From contig NZ_BJXA01000006.1 in NCBI RefSeq assembly GCF_007990755.1, positions 1 through 64,000 on the forward strand: a DNA stretch of 64,000 nucleotides. The letters are read 5' to 3'. The first letter of the stretch is position 1, and each line of letters opens with the position of its first letter. The notes under the pieces are model-generated. The model was not told the DNA's origin. It ran no database searches and saw nothing but the letters and a program-made list of their open reading frames with translations. Positions 43,109 through 52,271 of the stretch are shown here, piece after piece. Origin of the DNA: Nocardia ninae NBRC 108245 (lineage in GTDB: Bacteria > Actinomycetota > Actinomycetes > Mycobacteriales > Mycobacteriaceae). Both the position numbers and the translations under genes were made by a program.

Positions 43109-43647
43109 AAACAGCGAAACAACCTCGACTCGGCGTCGATTTCGGCCGAGTCATCCAGGGGGCAGCCCTGCGACCGGGGGATGACGACACGGTATTCCTC
43201 TCCGGCGGCCTCGGCGAGGCACTGCGCACACCGCCCAGCCCCGACGCCTTCGACGTGTTGCCCCGGCTGGTCCGGCGCTTCGGAGGTCGAGCGTGGGTGA
43301 TCTCCAAGTGCGGGGTGCGGATCGAACAGCGCACCCGGCAATGGCTCGACCACCACGACTTCTATGACCACACCGGAATCCCGCGCGACAACCTGCGCTT
43401 CTGCCGCAAGCGCGCCGACAAGGCGGGGCACTGCGCGGACCTCGGCATCACACACATGATCGATGACCGCATCGAGGTACACAACCATCTGCGTGACCAC
43501 GTGCCACACCTCTTCCTCTTCGGCGCGCAGGCAGGTCCGGTGCCCGACTGGGTGCATCACGTGCCCACTTGGCTAGCCACGGAGACCGCCGTCACCGCCA
43601 CGCTCACGCCGGAGTGGTCAACTGACCAGCACGATCGTTCGTGGTGA
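43105..43647 (+). CDS. HAD-like fold protein of unknown specificity
   Basis: A 180-residue protein with a VDFGRVIQG segment at the place of HAD motif I, WVISKCGVRIEQRT at motif II, a Lys-bearing CRKRADKAGHC at motif III and HMIDDRIEVHNHL at motif IV. In motif I the second Asp (D-x-D) is replaced by Gly (D-F-G), so classical phosphatase chemistry is doubtful. It overlaps the zinc-ribbon gene by four bases, so the two should be made together. Confidence 0.65.
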   Translation: MKTAKQPRLGVDFGRVIQGAALRPGDDDTVFLSGGLGEALRTPPSPDAFDVLPRLVRRFGGRAWVISKCGVRIEQRTRQWLDHHDFYDHTGIPRDNLRFCRKRADKAGHCADLGITHMIDDRIEVHNHLRDHVPHLFLFGAQAGPVPDWVHHVPTWLATETAVTATLTPEWSTDQHDRSW

Positions 43648-43764
43648 GCACTTCAACCGATTGGCTGTATCCTGCACAGGGATGCTTTCGCATCCGATCA
43701 ACGTTTCAGTGATGGTGCGGACACGTCAGGTCTGCGGCAGCGACGAGAAGGAGGTGGGGTTGCC

Positions 43765-43821
43765 ATGCGCAGCGAACCTCCCAGTCGAAGGCCGCGCGGC
43801 GTCGCCCCTTCGCATTCCTGA
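43765..43821 (+). CDS. Pro/Arg-rich 18-residue leader peptide before mgtE
   Basis: An ORF of 18 codons (MRSEPPSRRPRGVAPSHS) with an excellent ribosome-binding site (AAGGAGGTGGGG) and ATG, in the 259-base leader between 43648 and mgtE. Five Pro and five Arg, including Pro-Pro. GC-rich complementary segments follow it. The design recalls the proline-codon leader of enterobacterial mgtA (MgtL), which couples translation to magnesium-transporter expression. Whether it regulates mgtE is inference. No M-box riboswitch core was recognised. Confidence 0.55.
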   Translation: MRSEPPSRRPRGVAPSHS

Positions 43822-43906
43822 GTAGTCAGCGACGGTGGGGGCCGACGCCCGCGCGGTGTGAATTTTCGCGCTCCCATTCACTCACGCTTATTGCTGAGGA
43901 CACCCC

Positions 43907-45271
43907 ATGTCGCAGACCGATGTCATCGAAGTACGTCCGTCGCTGTCCGAATCGCTGCAGGACATCGCCGACACCCACCGCGTCGACGCCGCGCTGGCCT
44001 GGCTCGACACCCATCCGCCGCACGTCATCGCCGACCAGCTGGCCCGGATGGACGCCGTCCAGGCGGGCATGGCGTTCCGGCTGCTCGACAAGGACCTGGC
44101 GCTGGCCGTCTTCGAAGAACTCGAACCGGTCGACCAGCAGCAGATCCTGCAGGGCCTGCGCGACCAGAGCTTCCGCGACCTGATCGAGGGCATGGCGCCC
44201 GACGACCGGGCCCGCATGCTGCGCGAGGCCCCCGCCAAGGTCGCCAAGAAGGTACTCGCCGGGTTGAGCCCGCGCGAGCGCCGGATGACCGCCGCGCTGC
44301 TCGGCTACCCGGAGGGTTCGGCGGGCCAGTACATGACCCCCGAGGTGGTCGCGCTGCCGCAGAACCTGACCGTCGCCGAGGCGCTGAGCATGGTGCGCGC
44401 CAAGGGTGCCAACGCCGAAACCGTCTATACGCTGCCCGTGGTGGACGCGGGCAGGCGGCTCACCGGCATCGTCGAACTGCGTGAGCTGGTGCTCAGCAAG
44501 CCGGACACGATGATCGCCGAGCTGGTCGTCACCGAACCCGTCTGCGCCCGCGCCACCGACTCCGCGGAGAAGGCGGCCCGGCTGATGCGCGAGACCAACG
44601 ACATCAACATGCCCGTCGTCGACAGCGAGAACCGGCTCGTCGGCCTGCTCACCATCGACGACGCCGTCGAGGTCATCGAGGCTGCGGACAGCGAGGACGT
44701 GGCCAGGCAGGCCGGCTCGGCGCCGTGGGAGGGCCATTACATGGCGGCGGGGGTGTTCCAGCTGGCCCGCTACCGTGCGATGTGGTTGCTGCTGTTGCTG
44801 TTCGCCGCCACCCTCACGGTCAGCGTCACCGACATGTTCGAGGGCACGCTGCAGCAGGCCGCCCATCTCGCGCTGTTCATTCCGCTGCTCATCGGCGCGG
44901 GTGGCAACGCGGGCGCCCAGGCCGCCACCGCTTGTGTGCGGGCGCTCGCGGTCGGCGAGGTGCGGGTCACCGACCTGTTGAAGGTGATCTGGCGCGAGTG
45001 CCGGGTCGGGTTGGTGCTCGGATCCATGCTCGCCGCGGCGGGATTGGTGATCGGCGGGCTGTTCGTCGACCTGCGCGTCGCGTTGGTCGTCGGCATCACG
45101 CTGGTGCTGATCTGCGGGTGGGCCGCCACCATCGGCGGCACCATGCCGCTGCTCGCCAAGAAGCTGCGGATCGACCCTGCAGTGGTGTCCGCACCCATGG
45201 TCACCACCCTGGTCGACGCCACCGGGCTCATCATCTACTTCACCACCGCCAAGCTGGTCCTCGGTATCTGA
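43907..45271 (+). CDS. mgtE: magnesium transporter MgtE
   Basis: A 454-residue Mg2+ channel/transporter. The cytoplasmic N domain (~20-130; DQLARMDAVQAGMAFRLLD, MAPDDRARMLREAP) and two CBS domains (~135-260; YMTPEVVALPQNLTVAEAL, DINMPVVDSENRLVGLLT) sense Mg2+. Five membrane helices follow (from ~285), with the pore motif IPLLIGAGGNAGAQAATACVRALA. It is preceded by a leader ORF at 43765 and closed by a hairpin at 45319. Confidence 0.93.
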   Translation: MSQTDVIEVRPSLSESLQDIADTHRVDAALAWLDTHPPHVIADQLARMDAVQAGMAFRLLDKDLALAVFEELEPVDQQQILQGLRDQSFRDLIEGMAPDDRARMLREAPAKVAKKVLAGLSPRERRMTAALLGYPEGSAGQYMTPEVVALPQNLTVAEALSMVRAKGANAETVYTLPVVDAGRRLTGIVELRELVLSKPDTMIAELVVTEPVCARATDSAEKAARLMRETNDINMPVVDSENRLVGLLTIDDAVEVIEAADSEDVARQAGSAPWEGHYMAAGVFQLARYRAMWLLLLLFAATLTVSVTDMFEGTLQQAAHLALFIPLLIGAGGNAGAQAATACVRALAVGEVRVTDLLKVIWRECRVGLVLGSMLAAAGLVIGGLFVDLRVALVVGITLVLICGWAATIGGTMPLLAKKLRIDPAVVSAPMVTTLVDATGLIIYFTTAKLVLGI

Positions 45272-45318
45272 GCGCTGGTCGGCGCATGTTCGACTCGCGC
45301 TGACCGGATCTCCCAGGC

Positions 45319-45354
45319 AAGCCGCGGCCACCCGTACCAAGGTGGCCGCGGCTT
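45319..45354 (+). terminator. hairpin after mgtE
   Basis: AAGCCGCGGCCACC (45319-45332) pairs exactly with 45341-45354 around an 8-base loop, 48 bases past the stop. Confidence 0.75.
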
Positions 45355-45552
45355 CGGCATGTAGCGGAACTTCACGTGACAGCACATATCTCGCACGCTT
45401 GCTAACGTCGTGCATTCGCGAGGGCGATCTTGGACGCTCGGCGCTGTGCGGTGCGATCCGCAGCAGTGGCCGGGCGGCTGGGCAGTGAAAGCGAGTCCGC
45501 GCGTTGATGTTTCAATGAACGAAGAGTTCGATGACGGCCGCATGAGGGGCGA

Positions 45553-46629
45553 ATGAGACAGATCTTGTTCTCGGCGATGATCGCGCTGGCGGTTTCCATC
45601 ACCTTGACACCATTGCTGATCATGCTGTTTGCCAGGCGAAATGTCGGGCAGGAGATCCGGGCCGACGGACCGGTCAGCCACCAGGCCAAGCGCGGCACGC
45701 CCACGATGGGTGGCATCGCGATCCTGGTCGGCATGTGGGCGGGATACCTGGGGGCGCATCTGATCGGGATCCGGCACGACGGGGAGGGGGTATCCGCCTC
45801 CGGGTTGCTCGTGCTCGGTTTGGCCACCGCGCTGGGCGTGGTCGGCTTCCTGGACGACCTCATCAAGCTGCGCAGGCAACGCAATCTCGGCCTGACCGCG
45901 ACCGGCAAGTACATCGGCCAGCTCACCGCCGCAGTGGTTTTCGGTGTGCTCGCGCTGCGCTACCCCGCGAGTTCGGGTCTGACGCCGGGCAGCAGGCACA
46001 TGTCCTACGTCCGGGACGTGGCCACCGTGTCGTTCGGCGTGATCGGGTTTCTGCTGGTGGTCAGTTTCTTGGTGGTGGCCTGGTCCAACGCGGTGAACAT
46101 CACCGACGGCCTGGACGGACTGGCCGCCGGATCGATGAGCTTCGCGCTCGGCGCCTACGTGATCATCACCTTCTGGCAGTACACCAATGCCTGCGCGGTC
46201 ACGCCCGGCGCCGGCTGCTACAACGTGCGCGATCCGCTCGATCTGGCGGTGGTCTGTGCCGCCGGTGTCGGCGCCTGCACCGGATTCCTGTGGTGGAACG
46301 CCGCTCCGGCCAAGATCTTCATGGGCGACACCGGTTCGCTGGCGCTGGGCGGCCTGCTGGCCGGTCTGTCCATCACCACCCGTACCGAGTTGCTGATGGC
46401 GGTGGTCGGCGCCCTGTTCTTCGCCGAGATCCTGTCGGTGCTCCTCCAGATCGTGGTGTTCCGCACCACCCGCAACCGACTGTTCAAGATGGCACCGTTC
46501 CACCACCACTTCGAACTCAGCAAGTGGGCCGAGACCACCGTGATCATCCGCTTCTGGTTGCTGGCCGGCGTCGCCGCCGCCGTCGGGCTGATGCTGTTCT
46601 ACGGTGAATACCTCGCCGCCATCGGCTGA
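45553..46629 (+). CDS. mraY: phospho-MurNAc-pentapeptide translocase, stand-alone paralogue
   Basis: A 358-residue, 10-helix membrane enzyme that makes lipid I from UDP-MurNAc-pentapeptide and undecaprenyl phosphate. All MraY landmarks are present: [32 protein letters not shown] (DDxxK), [36 protein letters not shown] and the cytoplasmic [12 protein letters not shown]. The usual NFTDGLDG reads NITDGLDG here. mraY normally sits in the murE-murF-mraY-murD-ftsW-murG cluster; here the neighbours are mgtE and a PaiB gene, so this is probably a second copy, perhaps specialised or inhibitor-resistant. The start has GAGGGGCG upstream. Confidence 0.92.
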   Translation: MRQILFSAMIALAVSITLTPLLIMLFARRNVGQEIRADGPVSHQAKRGTPTMGGIAILVGMWAGYLGAHLIGIRHDGEGVSASGLLVLGLATALGVVGFLDDLIKLRRQRNLGLTATGKYIGQLTAAVVFGVLALRYPASSGLTPGSRHMSYVRDVATVSFGVIGFLLVVSFLVVAWSNAVNITDGLDGLAAGSMSFALGAYVIITFWQYTNACAVTPGAGCYNVRDPLDLAVVCAAGVGACTGFLWWNAAPAKIFMGDTGSLALGGLLAGLSITTRTELLMAVVGALFFAEILSVLLQIVVFRTTRNRLFKMAPFHHHFELSKWAETTVIIRFWLLAGVAAAVGLMLFYGEYLAAIG

Positions 46630-46702
46630 TTCACCGATTCGTCAGTCCACTGTGGTCGAAGCGGCACTGGCGTAGGGGAGCTCGGCGGATGAGGCTGGAA
46701 AA

Positions 46703-47323
46703 ATGTACGTACCCGCACATTTCGCCGCCGACGAACAGGCCGTCGACGCCCTGCTGACCCAGCAGGGTGCCGCGGATCTGATCACCGTGACACCTGACGG
46801 CATGGTCGCCACCATGCTGCCGTTCGTCTACGACGGCGCAGCAGGGAAACTTCGTGGTCACCTCGCCCGTAACAACGATCAGTGGCGGCGACCTGTGATC
46901 GGCGAGGCGCTGGCCATAGTGCGCGGCCCGGATGCGTACGTTTCTCCGGCCTGGTACCCGAGCAAGGCCGAGCACGGGCGCGTGGTGCCCACCTGGAACT
47001 ACGTCACGGCACACGTTTACGGGGAGCTCACCGTGCACGACGACCCTGGCTGGGTAGAGCGGCTTGTCCGTGACCTTACCGATCGCCACGAGGCCGGGCG
47101 GCCACAACCATGGTCGGTCGACGACGCCCCGGAGCGGTTCATCGCGGGTCAGTTGCACGCCATTGTCGGAATCGAATTGTCGATCACCCGCATGGAGGCC
47201 AAGTTCAAGCTCAGCCAGAACCGTGCTGCCGCAGACATCGGTGGGGTCATCTCAGGGATGGGTGCCGACGGTCAGGAAGCCGCCGCCGATGCGATGCGGG
47301 AAGCGAACGATCTGAGCATCTGA
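46703..47323 (+). CDS. PaiB-like FMN-binding protein
   Basis: A 206-residue protein of the PaiB / FMN-binding negative regulator family: MYVPAHFAADEQAVDALL, HLARNNDQWRR, VRGPDAYVSPAWYPSKAEHGRVVPTWNY and FIAGQLHAIVGIELSITRMEAKFKLSQNR. The fold is a split-barrel flavin-binding type; the described Bacillus homologue represses sporulation and protease genes, but the biochemical role of most members is unclear. Confidence 0.88.
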   Translation: MYVPAHFAADEQAVDALLTQQGAADLITVTPDGMVATMLPFVYDGAAGKLRGHLARNNDQWRRPVIGEALAIVRGPDAYVSPAWYPSKAEHGRVVPTWNYVTAHVYGELTVHDDPGWVERLVRDLTDRHEAGRPQPWSVDDAPERFIAGQLHAIVGIELSITRMEAKFKLSQNRAAADIGGVISGMGADGQEAAADAMREANDLSI

Positions 47324-47455
47324 CCTCGGCGACAGCAGGGTTCGGATGTCGGCGGCTCGCTCTTCAGTGGGCGGTCTGTGGTGGCGGACCGAGACGTGAT
47401 CGCCGAGATGTGTCGGTACTTGGGATGCGAGCACGCCTGTGTACAGCGCACAGCG

Positions 47456-47484
47456 CGAGACCCCCACGGGTAGTGGGGGTCTCG
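47456..47484 (-). terminator. 12-bp hairpin after the DUF397 gene
   Basis: CGAGACCCCCAC (47456-47467) and its complement (47473-47484) with a 5-base loop, 14 bases downstream of the stop at 47498. Confidence 0.75.
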
Positions 47485-47497
47485 TGGAACGGTGGAT

Positions 47498-47701
47498 TTA
47501 CGGATTGTCGAGATCACCTTGCGCGAGGCTGGAGGTGAAGGTGTCCCATGCGGCGGGGCTGAAGACGAGGGCAGGGCCGGTGGGGTTCTTGGAGTCGCGA
47601 ACGCCGACCGATCCGCCGTCGAGATGTGCTACCTCGACACAATCTTTCACAGCGCTGCTGTGGGTGCTCTTGAACCAGTGTGCGTCAGTCATATCGTACA
47701 T
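47498..47701 (-). CDS. DUF397 protein, partner of the XRE regulator
   Basis: A 67-residue protein with the DUF397 signature (WFKSTHSSAVKDCVEVAHLDG, VGVRDSKNPTGPALVFSPAAW). Paired DUF397/XRE-DUF5753 genes are widespread in actinobacteria (WhiJ-type systems) and are thought to work as antagonistic couples. Its start overlaps the XRE gene's stop by 13 bases (or directly abuts if ATG 47692 is used). Confidence 0.88.
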   Translation of the reverse strand: MYDMTDAHWFKSTHSSAVKDCVEVAHLDGGSVGVRDSKNPTGPALVFSPAAWDTFTSSLAQGDLDNP

Positions 47702-48576
47702 GCGGAGAACTCCTCTGCTATTTCTCGAATGAGAGTGCGACTTTCGGTCTCACCCAACGCCAGACGCTTGAGGTCTGTGTACACAACACGATACGCCGCA
47801 ATCTCCTCCGGGCGTTCTAAATACAAATCTCCGGTGAAACCTTGGACGTAAACCACCGGTGGCTCAGTCAAATACGCGGTCGGGTGCGGCGGGAACTCCA
47901 GCAATACGAATGTTCCAACTGTCAAACCCTGATACGTTCCAGTCGATGCCGGCATCACGCGCACCGAAACATTCGGCAGCTGTGCGACATCGGCGAGATG
48001 CCGCAATTGACCGGCCATAACCGCAGTGCCGCCGGTAGGACGACGCAGCGCCGACTCATCGATCAGCACATCCAGGGTCACGGGATTGGTATCACTGTGC
48101 AGCCGGTCCCGGCGCAGTGCGGCAATCCTTATTGTCGTCTCCACCTCTGGCGACGGCATATTGGGAAATTCCACCCAAATCATTGCGCGCCGGTACTCAT
48201 CGGTCTGCAACATTCCAGGTATAAACGTTGTCTGATACGAAATGATGTGGTGCGCCGCGTCTTCCAAGCCGACGAACAGCCCGAAGTCCCTGGGTATCGA
48301 CTCGTCGAAGGTGTGCCACCACCCTTTGGTCTTCGTCTCCTCGGTCAGCGCCAGTAGCACCTGGGTCAGCCCCGGTGATACCTCGTAGAGCTCGCATAAC
48401 CGTTTGACGAACAACGGATTCAACCTGATCGGAATCCCGCTCTCCATTCGCCAGAACGTTTGCTTGCTGACGCCGATGGCGTTCCGCGCGGTTTCCGAGC
48501 TGACCTCCGCCGCTGCGCGAGCTCGGCGGAGCTCGCGGGCCAATAGCCTACGGGGAAGGGTCGAGCCAGTCGTCAT
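47689..48576 (-). CDS. XRE-DUF5753 regulator (WhiJ-like)
   Basis: A 295-residue protein: helix-turn-helix at ~10-65 (RRLLARELRRARAAAEVSSETA, ASKQTFWRMESG-like turn) and DUF5753 at ~85-285 (HHIISYQTTFIPGMLQTDEYRRAM, LRHLADVAQLPNVSVRVMPAS, YVQGFTGDLYLERPEE). Its partner DUF397 follows. The gene is divergent from the small 48886 ORF across 309 bases that hold no further gene. Confidence 0.88.
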   Translation of the reverse strand: MTTGSTLPRRLLARELRRARAAAEVSSETARNAIGVSKQTFWRMESGIPIRLNPLFVKRLCELYEVSPGLTQVLLALTEETKTKGWWHTFDESIPRDFGLFVGLEDAAHHIISYQTTFIPGMLQTDEYRRAMIWVEFPNMPSPEVETTIRIAALRRDRLHSDTNPVTLDVLIDESALRRPTGGTAVMAGQLRHLADVAQLPNVSVRVMPASTGTYQGLTVGTFVLLEFPPHPTAYLTEPPVVYVQGFTGDLYLERPEEIAAYRVVYTDLKRLALGETESRTLIREIAEEFSACTI

Positions 48577-48885
48577 AGCTGTATCTCCGAGGGGTCGCTG
48601 AAGAATGGCGGTCTATTTTGGAACCCAAGTGCGGCAGCGACTGTGGAACCTCACCGAAATACCGACAGAGCTCAGTCTCGGAAGGGTGCCGACGGTGTGG
48701 CTGCGGTGTTGCACTGCATGTGTTCGGAAAGCCGACCAGCCCCTACGCCCGGCGAATCGGTTTCCGCGCTCATCCAACCAGCAGACTGTAATGGAGGTTT
48801 ACGGATTCGCCGAATTGCTCAGTGCGACAACACAACAGGAACAATCCAGAATATAAATTCCTTCCAGGAAAGGCGCTGTATAACG

Positions 48886-49128
48886 ATGGACGCGGACCTG
48901 AAATGGCAACTGGAAGCCATGGAAAATCGCGAGGCCCACATGGAGTTCGGACTGTCGACACTGGCCGACCGAGCACGAAGAATGGATGAGCAACTGCGCT
49001 CGCTGACCGTCGCGGTCGGTGCTATCCGGTTCGCCGTCGACGGCCTCGCCGCGGACAGCGCGGACGTGCTGCACATTCTCCGGAGTGTCTACGGCGAGGG
49101 GTGGTTCGAGGAACGCGACTCGGCATAG
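48886..49128 (+). CDS. 80-residue helical protein, divergent from the XRE/DUF397 pair
   Basis: Starts ATG 48886 (MDADLKWQLEAMEN), with AGGAAAGG 14 bases upstream. Almost entirely helical with heptad-like spacing (LSTLADRARRMDEQLRSLTVAVGAIRFAV), ending in LHILRSVYGEGWFEERDSA. No known domain. As a divergent neighbour, it may be a target or third component of the XRE/DUF397 system. The upstream sequence (48790-48885) is distinctly AT-richer. Confidence 0.5.
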   Translation: MDADLKWQLEAMENREAHMEFGLSTLADRARRMDEQLRSLTVAVGAIRFAVDGLAADSADVLHILRSVYGEGWFEERDSA

Positions 49129-49209
49129 GCGCGGCAGGGGCGAAACCGTCGCGGTGCACACCAACTCCCGGCCGCCCTGGTGCAGGACGGCGGCCGGGAG
49201 GTCGGCGGG

Positions 49210-49599
49210 TCAGCCGCCGAGCTCGAATCGTTCGGCGAAGCGCGACAGCTCGTCGAACGGGTTGTCGGGATCGGTGCTGCCGACGACGATCCGGGTCACC
49301 CCTTCCGTGGCGAGACCGTCGACGCGTTCGGCAGGCATGTCGATCGAACCCCAACGGGTGTACTCGAGTGCTCCCGGATCACGGCCCGCGGCAACGGCTT
49401 CCGTCCGGGCAAGGTCGAGTTGCCGCGCCCGTTCGTGCGGCCCGAGCATGCCGCCGGGAAAGTATCCGTCGCCGCGGCGGCCTGCCCGGCGCGCGGCGGC
49501 GCGACTCGAGCCGCCGATGTGGATCGGCAGCTGGGGTACGCCAAGGGGTTTGCGTCGTCGCACGCCATCCCCGAAACGCGGAACGGCGGCGGAAAGCAT
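49210..49599 (-). pseudogene. 3' remnant of an LLM-class oxidoreductase gene
   Basis: 129 codons match only the C-terminal part of LLM enzymes (VPQLPIHIGGSSRAAARRAGRRGDGYFPG, VDGLATEGVTRIVVGSTDP, FDELSRFAERF). The ~150-residue N-terminal half with the flavin/F420 site is missing, and the sequence stops 27 bases before the nrdF stop codon. An intact paralogue is at 39285. Confidence 0.6.
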
Positions 49600-49626
49600 C
49601 CGCCGCCGTGCCGAGTGGGGTATCGC

Positions 49627-50706
<1,080 letters not shown>

Positions 50707-51008
50707 TCACCGAGGCGAGAAACGCCGGGAGCCATCGCGTGCGGCCCCCTATTCTGCGGCACGATCGCGCGAACAGCCACATCGGTGCTGGCGCGCCGCG
50801 TGAGATCGCCAATTGTTTGCCAATCGTCCGCCCGTGGCTCGGCGCGTGCGGGGCACCACGACCTGATCGGGGCGCGGCACGTTTGCCCGGCCCGGCCCGG
50901 TAGTTAGCGCTCGCCGATGACCCACCCGCCCACCTGCTCAGGTTTTGCCTGATCAGGGGCTACGTTGGGCGGATAGAAGTACCACGCGTTTCGGAAGGAG
51001 TGTGTGTT

Positions 51009-51407
51009 ATGACTAGTCCCGGCCCCGTCCGGACCGGCCCGGTGCTCAACGACATGACCATCTTCGCCGGTGTGCTGATCCTCATCACCGGCGTGCTGCA
51101 CCTGCTGACCGCCGTCGCCGCCATCGCAGGCCGCGACATCTTCGTGGTCACCGAGGATCAGGTGTTCCTGGTCGATGTCTCGGCCTGGGGATGGATCCAC
51201 CTGGTGATCGCCGTGCTCGTGCTGATCGCCGGCTTCGGCATCGTCACCGGCAAAACCTGGGGCTACCTCGCCGGCATCGTCATGGCGTCGGTCAGCATCC
51301 TGGACAACTTCCTCTTCGCCCCCATCTACCCCTTCTGGGCGCTGGTCATCATCGCCATCGATGTCCTGGTCATCTGGGCACTGGCCCGCCAACTCGCCGC
51401 CCGGTAA
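51009..51407 (+). CDS. four-helix membrane protein, DUF7144-like
   Basis: A 132-residue integral membrane protein: helices at MTIFAGVLILITGVLHLLTAVAAI, WGWIHLVIAVLVLIAGFGI, LAGIVMASVSILDNFLF and YPFWALVIIAIDVLVIWAL, with a short cytosolic lead. AAGGAG lies 7 bases before the ATG. Such proteins are common and uncharacterised in actinobacteria; no linkage to neighbours. Confidence 0.75.
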   Translation: MTSPGPVRTGPVLNDMTIFAGVLILITGVLHLLTAVAAIAGRDIFVVTEDQVFLVDVSAWGWIHLVIAVLVLIAGFGIVTGKTWGYLAGIVMASVSILDNFLFAPIYPFWALVIIAIDVLVIWALARQLAAR

Positions 51408-51551
51408 CTCTCGAATCCCGCGGCCCCGGCACCCCTTTCGGCGTGCCGGGGCCGATTCACGTCCTCGCCTGCTCGTCGAGTGGCACACCACGGAGAGGTC
51501 TTCTCGGTGAACCAAACAGCCACGTGCCACTCGCCGAGCGACTGCGGCCTA

Positions 51552-52010
51552 CTATTCGCTGGAATAGAGCGATAGGCAGATCATGTCCGGTTCGAATCCG
51601 AGACCGACCCAGAAGCGGTGGTCATCATGGGCCTCAGCGCAGGATAGATAGCGAATCGGGGCGGCGCCCCGGTCGCGCAACCAGGCGACAGCGGCCTCCG
51701 CCAGCGCCCGGCTGATTCCCGAACCGCGGTGCCCGGCAACCACATACAGCGAGTCGATCTCGCCGCACATCCCGGGCAGCAGCCCGTCACCTGTGTCGAC
51801 CCGCCCGTTGACGAACCCGACAATCGTCGAATCCACCACCGCGACAAGGCAGAACGCGTCCCGATGCCACGCACTCATATCGAGCATTCGTGACAGTTCG
51901 ACCAATCCCCGCTCGGTCAGCGGGCCGCCGTCCACCAACTCCCGGCACATGCGATCCCACAGCTTGCCGACCGCAGCACCCTCACCTCGTGCAATCCGCC
52001 TGATTTCCAT
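51552..52010 (-). CDS. GNAT-family N-acetyltransferase
   Basis: A 152-residue acetyltransferase. The acetyl-CoA motif is in GEIDSLYVVAGHRGSGISRALAEAAVAWL (R/QxxGxG/A: GHRGSGIS), with the C-terminal FWVGLGFEPD. ATG at 52010 (MEIRRIARG) has GAAGGGA upstream; 52034 is an alternative. Substrate unknown. Confidence 0.85.
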   Translation of the reverse strand: MEIRRIARGEGAAVGKLWDRMCRELVDGGPLTERGLVELSRMLDMSAWHRDAFCLVAVVDSTIVGFVNGRVDTGDGLLPGMCGEIDSLYVVAGHRGSGISRALAEAAVAWLRDRGAAPIRYLSCAEAHDDHRFWVGLGFEPDMICLSLYSSE

Positions 52011-52271
52011 AGCAATCCCTTCGTCTCGTTCCATCGGTCAGCGACTGAACGGACGAAAAGGCGGAGCCCGGGGCCCCCGGACGAATCGAAATCTCTAGCG
52101 TCAACCTGGCATGCCGCAACGGTATCGAGGCGGGGCGACGCGAGCAACGGATTTCAGCACAGCGGGGGACAACGTGTGGTTCTATCCGGGAGTTGGTGGT
52201 CGATCGCCGACGGGTCCGGAGCCTGGACCTGGTTGTCCGGCAGAGCAGTTGCCGGACTGGGTATCTGTCGG

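Noticed and set aside
43648-43906. M-box magnesium riboswitch before mgtE
   Set aside because: I could not find the conserved M-box core segments; the leader ORF explains the region better. A covariance-model search would decide.
45235-46509. 424-residue minus-strand ORF opposite mraY
   Set aside because: Antisense shadow: low-complexity composition, no start site, and mraY is certain.
51570-51600. GGTTCGAATCC resembling a tRNA T-loop
   Set aside because: It lies in the coding sequence of the GNAT gene; no acceptor stem or anticodon arm can be paired around it.
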